Shown here in pieces: positions 57,126 to 64,000 of a stretch of 64,000 nucleotides of DNA. The stretch's first letter is position 1. Each line of letters opens with the position of its first letter. The position numbers were made by a program, and so were the translations under genes. Below the pieces are notes generated by a model that made no database searches, was not told the origin of the DNA, and saw only the letters and a list, made by a program, of their open reading frames with translations. Origin of the DNA: Tetrastigma voinierianum (lineage: Eukaryota > Streptophyta > Magnoliopsida > Vitales > Vitaceae); assembly GCA_016808115.1 (NCBI GenBank), contig JAEQBH010004419.1, forward strand, positions 84,707-148,706, given 5' to 3'.

Positions 57126-59125
57126 TGTGACGCCCCAAAACCCGGGGGTCCGTTGACTACCCGTCAACCCGCGGAATGCAAGTGGAGGTCGGGTTACCCG
57201 ACGCCACTTTAGAAAATCGGGCAGAGTCTCCTTTGTACTAGGAGCTCTACCCAAATACGTAACCCGGTATAAACCCGGCTCTGCATCCAATATAATCCCA
57301 AGGATAACAATAACATGGATAAAAAAACGCTACTAGCCCAAACAATATCCATCAACCATAATCCATGTCCCATAGTTCTAAGAGAAAATGGCTCTATACA
57401 AATATATATCAAAATGTAGAGTTCTAATACATATGGAAAACCATCAAAACCATCCAATTTCTTCAAAACTCGACTCTAGATGAGCCGTCTCGCACGTTCG
57501 CTCCCTGCACTGCAAATGCGGTCCCACGACCCGGGTGAGCTAAAGCTCAAGAGGAAAATCGCCCCTCAAGTGGGCCACTCACCTAAGTGCAATGTTCCAC
57601 TTAAACAAAACATTCAAGCAAATGCATGATCCTTATTTAATGTCTACATGACCAACTCGCATCCCGAGTCCTTCACCACTGCCACCCGCTCTAAGCCTTG
57701 TATGAGAATTAATATTTTATTAGCCGACAACTCCTTCCGACAAAGTATATATCAATCAAGCCGCTCCGACGATTGATATATATAAATTAAAATGTGGACT
57801 ACTCCTCCGATGAATATATATCAACCGGCCGCCCGACTTCCGCTGATATATTATTTAGTTAGGACTACTCCTCCGAATTATTTTACATTATTGGGGACAA
57901 CCTCCCGAACCATTTTCAAGACTTGTCTCACACTAACTCCTATGGTCCTAGGATGTTCTCTGCATGTATGGAATGCATGTGCTTCGCCCAATACGTCTAA
58001 ACCACATGCAAATATATAAACATGAATATATTTACATAATTAAAATTAAATCACACAAAATGTTATGAAATTATCATTTCAAACACCAAAATTAGCTCAC
58101 TTGGGCTAATGTCCAAACACAAGCAATTCGATTTGAATTACTTAATCAAACCCAGATTTTCCCAAAAATACATTTTTTTGGGGCACCCTTCCTAGGAACA
58201 GTAAAACCCTAGGGTTTTATGTTCTAGTTCTCAAATAATTTATCGGTTCGTATATAAACCCGCATCTCATGGCCATTCCCGGCCTCAAATCCATTCAACA
58301 CACAATTCAACCCACAAAATCAACATTTTCATACCCACACAGCCGTGGAGCAGCTACGGGCTGCTCCATTTGGTTTTAAAAAATTTGTATTAATTCGGTC
58401 CCATGTTTTGGGACCGATCCAACCGCCCCTAATGGTCTATATCGACTCAAACATTCGAAAAACACTAAAAATGGGAATAAAACCCAAGTAGGAGAAAATC
58501 CTACCTCGAGGAGTTTGAAGAAACTCACTAAAAACCAGTCCAACCGTAGCCTCGTCTGGCAGATCGTTTTCCCTTCTCACCCCGGTCCGACGACGGATTG
58601 TGTGTAAACCAGAGAAGCGCTCTCTAAAACTCTCTCAACGAAGCAGCTGGACCGAAAAATAATGGCTTCTCAATGTGCTTTGGCTTGTCTTAGGGAGGGA
58701 GATGAAAGACTATTTACTCTTTTGTCTTTTATGACTTAAAAATCAAATCTCTAAATGACATGTATGTCCCTCTCTTTACTGTGAGATTTGATATTCACTA
58801 CCTCTAGCTGTCCATTTCTCATCATTTATCTACTCATACCACTTATGGTACATGAGTACATGTTATATGTGCTTTCATTACATCAAACCGACGCATTTTA
58901 TGACCAAACGCGATGCTCGAAAAACGTATCGACACCGACGGTTCCTTTAAAATTACGAAATTTTACGTGCTAACTAGATTTCATGAGACGATTCCAACGG
59001 TGCAATCCGTTTCATCATCCGAGGTCTAGAGAATTAGTTACGGATTTTTAACCGTAATTACAATTTTGTAATTAAAATTACGATTTTGCCCTTATTCCAG
59101 AAATTGGAATTTCTCGGGTCTTACA
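57126..59125 (-). repeat. 5' LTR of the 12-kb gypsy element (2,000 bp)
   Basis: Plus-strand ends TGTGACGCCCC and CGGGTCTTACA. It carries reversed copies of the GGAGGGTAGTCC hairpin minisatellite near 57720-57860. The segment at 58200-58350 (GGGTTTTATGTTCTAG to ATACCCACACAG) has no counterpart in the 3' LTR and explains most of the length difference: an insertion here or a deletion there. Confidence 0.9.
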
Positions 59126-59130
59126 ATATC
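59126..59130. repeat. Target-site duplication ATATC (right)
   Basis: Pairs with 47085-47089. Removing the element and one copy restores the continuity of the viral RT at DNA level. Confidence 0.85.
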
Positions 59131-59790
59131 AAATCCTAAAAACCTAATATTTGTTTGAACAATTCCTAATTTTTTGTTGCGTAGATTACTAAACCATTAT
59201 CTTTACAATTTTTTGAAAAATTTTTAATGTTTGAAATGTTTTCAATTGAATTTGAAAATATAAGAACATCATCAATGTAAACAATAGAAAATCTAGTGTA
59301 TTCATTGAATATTTCATTCATCATGGCTCTTTGAAATTCTGAAGGGCATTTTCGGACCAAACGGCATCACATTCATCTCTATACTGTCCAAATGGAACAA
59401 GAACGCTAGCTTTTGTATCTATCTTCTCGGGTTTAATTTGAATTCTGCCGTAAAACCGTATTTCATATCAAATTCTTGAAAATTGCTGCATTATAAACTT
59501 TGAATTAAACTTTTATTAGGTATTGATACCTAACTATCAGAGGACTTTATTCGGTTTATATCAATCACTAACCTCGAGTTCCTCTTCTAATTCGTATTTT
59601 TGGACATAAAAAGCTGCACAACTCCATGGTGAATGACTAGGTCTTATAAGTTTTTTATTTAAGAGATCATTAATCTCTTTTTTGAAATATTCAAGGAGTT
59701 CAGGACTCATTTGAATAGGTCTAGCTTTTGTAGGAATTTGTTTTTCGTAAAAATCTTTTCTATGGTAAAGAAAATCCATATGTCAGTTTC
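59131..59790 (-). pseudogene. EPRV reverse transcriptase, 5' part with active site
   Basis: The frame at 59561-59779 covers the N-terminal fingers (PTKARPIQMSPELLEYFK, LIRPSHSPWSCAAFYV). The frame at 59166-59360 covers the palm, with CPSEFQRAMMNEIFN and the catalytic VYIDDVLIFSNS. About 200 bp between them is frame-broken. These motifs are of the caulimovirid type (PSEFQR and SPWSC.AFYV rather than gypsy forms). The enzyme copies pregenomic RNA. The rest of the gene is at 46961-47084. Confidence 0.85.
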
Positions 59791-59799
59791 TATTCCAAA

Positions 59800-60330
59800 A
59801 TGACATTTGGTATAAGAACAAAGATTTGCCTATTTGTTTTTTTGGATATTTTTATTCTTATTTGAATTTGTCTCGACTCAAATTTTTCTTCAGCTTTTCT
59901 TATATTGTATTTCTTTCCTCAAGAATTCTTACATGTTTTGTTTTTGTCAAGTAAAGAAATAAAATCTTGAACTTGATTTATTTCTTTAACTGACACTTCC
60001 TTATAAATTCAAAAAGAATTTCACCATTATATTTAGTTTTTAATCCTTTATTATCACTTGAAAAGGATAAAGTTGTGTTATGAAAGGAGTCTTAAAACAA
60101 TTTGATGACTTATATTTTGACTAGTAAGAATGAAGTTTTAATACAAATACCATTTTTGCAAATATGACCTTGCGGGTATTTTGTATTGAACTTTCAAAGG
60201 TTCATTATTAGCTGTTGATAGTCTTTGAAATGTTTTTGCAAAATATACAGAGGGAATTAATCCTTCCCCGTATACAATTTAAATCACCCCGAATCAATTA
60301 AAGTTTATAAAAACTTTTCAGAATCGTGAT
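59800..60330 (-). pseudogene. EPRV aspartic protease and linker
   Basis: On the minus strand LIDSG near 60290-60310 is the aspartic-protease active site. Downstream, in shifting frames, are NGICIKTSFLLVK near 60110-60150 and the linker to RT (59800-60050). In caulimovirids the protease lies just ahead of RT and processes the polyprotein. No continuous frame is left. Confidence 0.65.
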
Positions 60331-60419
60331 TGATTCTCAAAGTTATCTTTGTATATTTCATCTCTCGGGTTACTATAGTCATACTATGTACAAAAGTTTC
60401 AACTTCTTCATTGCTTTTC

Positions 60420-60675
60420 CCCGTTAAATCTTCTTTTTGGATTTCAAGTTGGTTATTCTTTCTCCTAGTTTTGTGTACAATTTTAATTCATTTATTTCAA
60501 TTTTTGCCTGTTTTACTTCTTCCTGCAAATCTTGCAAAGTTGCAGGTTCCTGTTTTTTATAATATTGAAACATATCTTTCATTTGATAAGAATTTGATAG
60601 ATTTATTTTAGGCTTTGGTTTTGAATTTTGTTGTTCTAAAACCTTTCTTATATATTTTGCTTTAGTCTCTTTCAT
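60420..60675 (-). pseudogene. EPRV spacer between capsid zinc finger and protease
   Basis: An 83-residue open frame, rich in Lys/Gln/Glu, with SSYQMKD-like and TLQDLQEEVKQAKIEINELK segments. The last is a heptad-patterned coiled coil. Position and composition fit the region after the capsid zinc finger in Florendovirus-like polyproteins. Confidence 0.65.
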
Positions 60676-60689
60676 TTATCTCGATCAAT

Positions 60690-61004
60690 CATTTCTAAGA
60701 AGTAATTTCGATCACTGCTAACACATTTATTCGACATACAATTTTCTATTTTCAATTTCTTTCATTTTCGTAATTTGTCTGAGATTTATCGCTTCCAAAG
60801 ATGAAGTATTATTCTCACACACCTTCTTCTTTATCCGAGCAAAACACTCACCTGCTTTACAATTAGGCTATATAACTTTTGACCAAGCATTTGAAACATC
60901 TAACCTCTTTTATGATGTTTTTATTTTGTTTATTTTGGGTGTGGGTTTTTTGGATTTAAATTTTTTTTATCTTAAATCTTTTTGGAATTTTTTATAAGGT
61001 GGGT
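60690..61004 (-). pseudogene. EPRV capsid C-terminus with zinc finger
   Basis: The minus strand, around 60850-60910, shows a Lys-rich run followed by VRCFKC and, in a shifted frame, CKAGECFAR. Together these outline a CCHC zinc finger of the kind that ends caulimovirid capsid proteins and binds the nucleic acid. The capsid core expected upstream is missing: the sequence joins directly to the MP-CP junction at about 61005. Confidence 0.55.
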
Positions 61005-61203
61005 TCTATATTTTAAATCCGGGAATAAGAGACAGAATAGTCTACTTCTTCTAGATTTGGGAAGCCTGATCGAATATTTGATCTTCGGGAAGGAGTTCTA
61101 ATTTCTAAATAAGAATTAGAAGACCTGCGTAATATGATCTTGTTAAGTTTTCTCATCTTGCTCAAAATTAATTTAACATTTCTTATCCATCTTCTATTGC
61201 GGA
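61005..61203 (-). pseudogene. EPRV MP-CP junction, second unit
   Basis: The frame at 61013-61240 contains SSNSYLEIRTPSRRSN, the same Ser/Arg-rich motif as at 11904-12110, showing that a second viral unit lies here. The right edge is the LTR-C insertion at 61204; the left edge is a deletion joint. Confidence 0.65.
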
Positions 61204-63273
61204 TGTAAGACCCGAAATTCCAATTTCCGAATAAGGGCAAATTGTAATTTCGATTACAAAATTGTACTTCGATTAAAATCCGGAATTAATTTCTAAATCT
61301 CTGGATGACTAAACGGATTGCATCGCTGAATCGCTCAAATCTAGTTAGCACGCAGTACTGCACTTTCCGAGACACCAAGTTTGCATCGCTTCGAGGCATC
61401 GTGTTTCGAGCCGTGAAACGCTGATGCAACGGGGCCAAGACACATAGCATGACTCATGTACCACATGGGCAGATGAAGAACGATTTAAAACGGACGGCCG
61501 AAATAAATAATATCAATTCTGTAAAGAGGGACATAAAGGTCATTTAGAAATCGATTTTAAGTGACTAAATGACAAAATAGGCACAGTCATCTTCTTCTCC
61601 AACAAAAAATAAGCAAAAAACGTGGGAGAGCTTAATTTGGGGATCCAGTAGCCGAAATGAAAGATTTCTAGAGAGAGAAGGAGCAACTTCTCTCTAGAAA
61701 TGCGACGATCGCACTCGCTTCACGGCCTTTCGAGACAAGAAGGCTGAATCAAGCCTAACGCGAGAGGGCCAAGGTAAGTACCGTGATTTATGGAGTTCCC
61801 TCAAACCTCCAAGAGGTAGGATTTTCTCCCTACTTGGGTTTTTACTCTCATTTAAGTGTTTTACTAATGTTTCGGTTGAATGAGGCCGTGAGGGGTCGTT
61901 GGATCGGTCCCAAAACATGGGACCGAATTATTGGGAAATTTTTTAGAAACTTTGGAGAGGTCGTTTCTGTACAGTCCCACGTAGGGGCTGCTCAGCGGAT
62001 TATGTGTTACGCATATTAATTTGTGCTTTGGTATGTATAGGGCCGGAAATGGCCGAGAAATCCGGGTTCACTAAGTGAACCGATGTTTTGGTGATTTTCT
62101 GAATAGTAACAGGCTCTACCTATTTCTAATAGTGTTCTAAAACATAATTTTCGCGGAAATATATGTGCTCGTTACAATTAGAATCGAATTGTTCAGGATT
62201 GAACATTAGCCTTGTGGGTTTTTTGAAATAATTTTGATGTTTGAAATGATAATTACATAACATGTTTGTGTGATTTAAATTTTATGCGAGTATATTCATG
62301 TTATATATTTCCAGATGTGATTAGACTGTATTGAATTGGCATACATGCATTCCATATCGCACCGGAACATCCTGAATATGCGAAGCAAATGCACAGATGA
62401 GCTCCAGAGAAACACCGGAGGGTAGTCTAAAAATATTAATTACTCCGAGGGTAGTCCAAAATTAAACAGATCAATCGCCTGAGCTACCAATTCTGATATT
62501 CATCTGAGGGTAGTCCACAAACCTCAATAAAATATCAATCGCCTGAGCGGCCCAATTGATATTCATCGGAGGTAGTCCACAAATAAATAATATATCAATC
62601 GTCTGAGCGGCCCAATTGATATATACATCAAGGTTGCCCACAAACAAATAGAAAATAATAATTCCTTTACACGTAGGCTTAGGCGAGCGTGAGAGAGAGT
62701 CTGAGGACTCCTGATCCGAAAGAATATGTAGACATTCGGCAGATCATGCATTTGCTTGAATGTGTGTTTAATTTGGGACATCGCACCGCACTTAAGTGGT
62801 GAGTAGCCCACTTAAATGATTCTCCACTGAGCTTTAGCTCACCCCATTGTGGGACCCCTTTATTTTGCTGCACATGGAGCGTGCGAGGGACTCCGCGTCC
62901 TGTGAGGCCGAGTTTAGAAGCAAAGCCGTGTCATGGCTGATGTATACACATGTATTAGAATTATTTAATTTTAATGTATGTATCAGATAAGAGTAAAAAA
63001 CATATTAACTCTCGTAACTACTGGGGTATATAGTTGATTCATAGCCTGCATGTATGTCGAAAATCGTTACGGCCCAAGTGACCATATCGATATATATATC
63101 GTGACATATTGATCGTTTCGGGGATGTATATGCAGTGCACTGCTGGGGTAGAGCTCCCCGTACTGTAAAGCGAGACTATGCCCACTTTCTAAAGTGGCGT
63201 CTGCAACCCGACCTCCACTTGTATTCCGATTGTCAGACGGTAGTCAACGGACCCTCAGTTTCTCAGCGCCACA
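61204..63273 (+). repeat. 5' LTR-C of an element running off the window
   Basis: TGTAAGACCCGAAATTCC to GCGCCACA, 2,070 bp, followed by a degenerate PBS, which makes it a 5' LTR. The left flank is GCGGA; the matching right duplication would be outside the window. It carries four to five tandem GAGGGTAGTCC hairpin units (62417-62640). Confidence 0.85.
62417..62640 (+). repeat. Hairpin minisatellite inside LTR-C
   Basis: Units of about 60 bp: GAGGGTAGTCCACAAA, an A/T-rich spacer, then ATATCAATCG, CTGAGCGGCC, CAATTGATAT. The inverted arms are clear at 62531-62562 and 62592-62623. Homologous to the unit at 37150-37555. Confidence 0.8.
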
Positions 63274-64000
63274 CTGTATCGAGCTTAGGCATACTATCAC
63301 CTAGGAGCTCTAAGTCAGTATCCATCACCACTAGGTGGTTTCATGGAGTATAGGCATATATGAAACCTATAGATTGAGAATTTGGGCTTAGCCATAGTTG
63401 AGAATACATCACCACCAGTGTGGCTTTGATGTCGAGTTTAGGTAATGGATTACTGGGCGAGTAATCACTGACAAAAACTAGGACACTACAGGCACGCGTT
63501 GATGTAAGCGTTTTGTGTGACGGGTGAATTATTGTGTGATTGATGAAATGTTGTGTGAATATTTGAAGATCGTGTGTATACCATGTCATGTTGTGTGTTC
63601 GATGGGTGCTAGATAAATAGCACATAGGAAAGTTTGTGAGAAATTACAAAGTGAGTTAAACTGAAAAGAAGATGTAGAAAAAATAAAATAAATAAATTTG
63701 ATGAATTTAATTGGATTAGAATTGAAGAAAAATAATTTTCTAAGGCTTTTACAAGTTGTAAAATCGAGGAGTAATGGAAGAAATAAATTTTTATAAATTT
63801 ATTGAGGAGAAAATTTTTTCGTTGAAAACTGAAAGAAAATAAATTTTATAAATTTATTTGGTTATAAGGTAAGAAAATAATTTCTAAGGTTTTATATGAT
63901 GTAAAACTGAAGAAAAGTGAAGAAAATAATTTTTAGAAATTTATTTGTGTATTCGGAAAAAAAGGAAAAGTATTTTTGTCTCTAGTAGCAAATAAATGAA
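63274..64000 (+). other. PBS and leader of the right-hand LTR-C element
   Basis: Begins CTGTATCGAGCTTAGG, a decayed PBS. It is colinear with the leader at 14344-15070: GAAACCTATAGATTGAG, ACATCACCAC.AG.GTG, and a TGTG-rich zone (63500-63610) ending in GATAAATAGCACATAGG. From about 63680 it becomes A/T-rich (AAATAAATTT words). No coding domain is present up to the window end. Confidence 0.7.

Larger units (their letters stand above)
47090..59125 (-). mobile_element. Chromodomain-type Ty3/gypsy element (LTR-C), 12,036 bp with nested solo LTR
   Basis: A complete minus-strand element: 5' LTR 57126-59125, PBS 57108-57122, leader with GC island, gag, protease, RT, RNase H, integrase with a chromodomain-like end, PPT at 48981-48994, 3' LTR 47090-48980, target duplication ATATC. 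Protease-RT-RNase H-integrase order makes it gypsy. The KVLWR...TWERDDTMR end of integrase suggests the Tekay/Del chromovirus lineage. It is split in RT by a solo LTR (51191-53508); without that the element is about 9.7 kb, the usual size range. Every domain has frame breaks. It is inserted in the EPRV RT gene, in the same orientation as the virus. Confidence 0.9.

Overview
The window is intergenic, repeat-dense nuclear DNA of a flowering plant. Several LTR-retrotransposon families, most of them Ty3/gypsy by their surviving domains, lie nested in each other and in an endogenous plant pararetrovirus (EPRV, family Caulimoviridae; the domain order and C-terminal domain suggest a Florendovirus-like lineage). 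I see no intact host protein gene, tRNA, rRNA, CRISPR or bacterial feature. Almost all coding matches are broken by stops and short indels. That fits old, inactive copies, but uncorrected long-read errors could add to it. The species cannot be named from the sequence.

Families, named here for reference. LTR-A: about 3.0 kb, sense strand TGTAACACCC...GTGTGTCA. LTR-B: about 1.37 kb, TGTGAGACC...CTACA. LTR-C: about 2.0-2.3 kb, TGTAAGACCC...GGCGTCACA, linked to a chromodomain-type (Tekay/Del-like) gypsy element. There is also a copia-like LTR and a tRNA-derived SINE-like repeat.

Layout. 1-6484: minus-strand gypsy element with its 5' LTR-A at 3482-6484, PBS, decayed gag and pol, and a deletion that joins RNase H to the middle of the 3' LTR. 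6485-21652: duplication copy 1, holding part of a copia-like LTR, an AT-rich block, EPRV CP, a solo LTR-B (TSD ATGTG), more EPRV, a 6,955-bp non-autonomous LTR-C element (12071-19025, TSD ATTTC), then EPRV MP, PBS, promoter and the C-terminal domain of the preceding virus unit. 21653-25065: TA microsatellite split by a solo LTR-A (TSD TGTAT). 25080-25965: three tandem units of about 300 bp. 26978-29210: solo LTR-C. 29436-46181: duplication copy 2, with the same copia LTR, AT block, EPRV and solo LTR-B, but interrupted at 33310-41672 by an inverted SINE pair, a non-autonomous LTR-B element and an LTR-C fragment. 46182-61203: the EPRV continues through RNase H, RT, PR and the CP zinc finger, and its RT is split by a 12,036-bp LTR-C gypsy element (47090-59125, minus, TSD ATATC) that itself carries a nested solo LTR-C (51191-53508, TSD GACCT). 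61204-64000: 5' LTR, PBS and leader of another plus-strand LTR-C element running off the window.

The nesting gives a relative history: EPRV array, then insertion and collapse of LTR-B to a solo LTR, then an approximately 8.2-kb duplication carrying both, then separate insertions in each copy. The preserved empty site at 43561 shows that the element at 12071 arrived after the duplication. The most unusual sequence features are tandem hairpin arrays inside two unrelated LTR families, GC-rich islands in the leaders of three elements, and a minisatellite shared between one family's LTR and another family's internal region.
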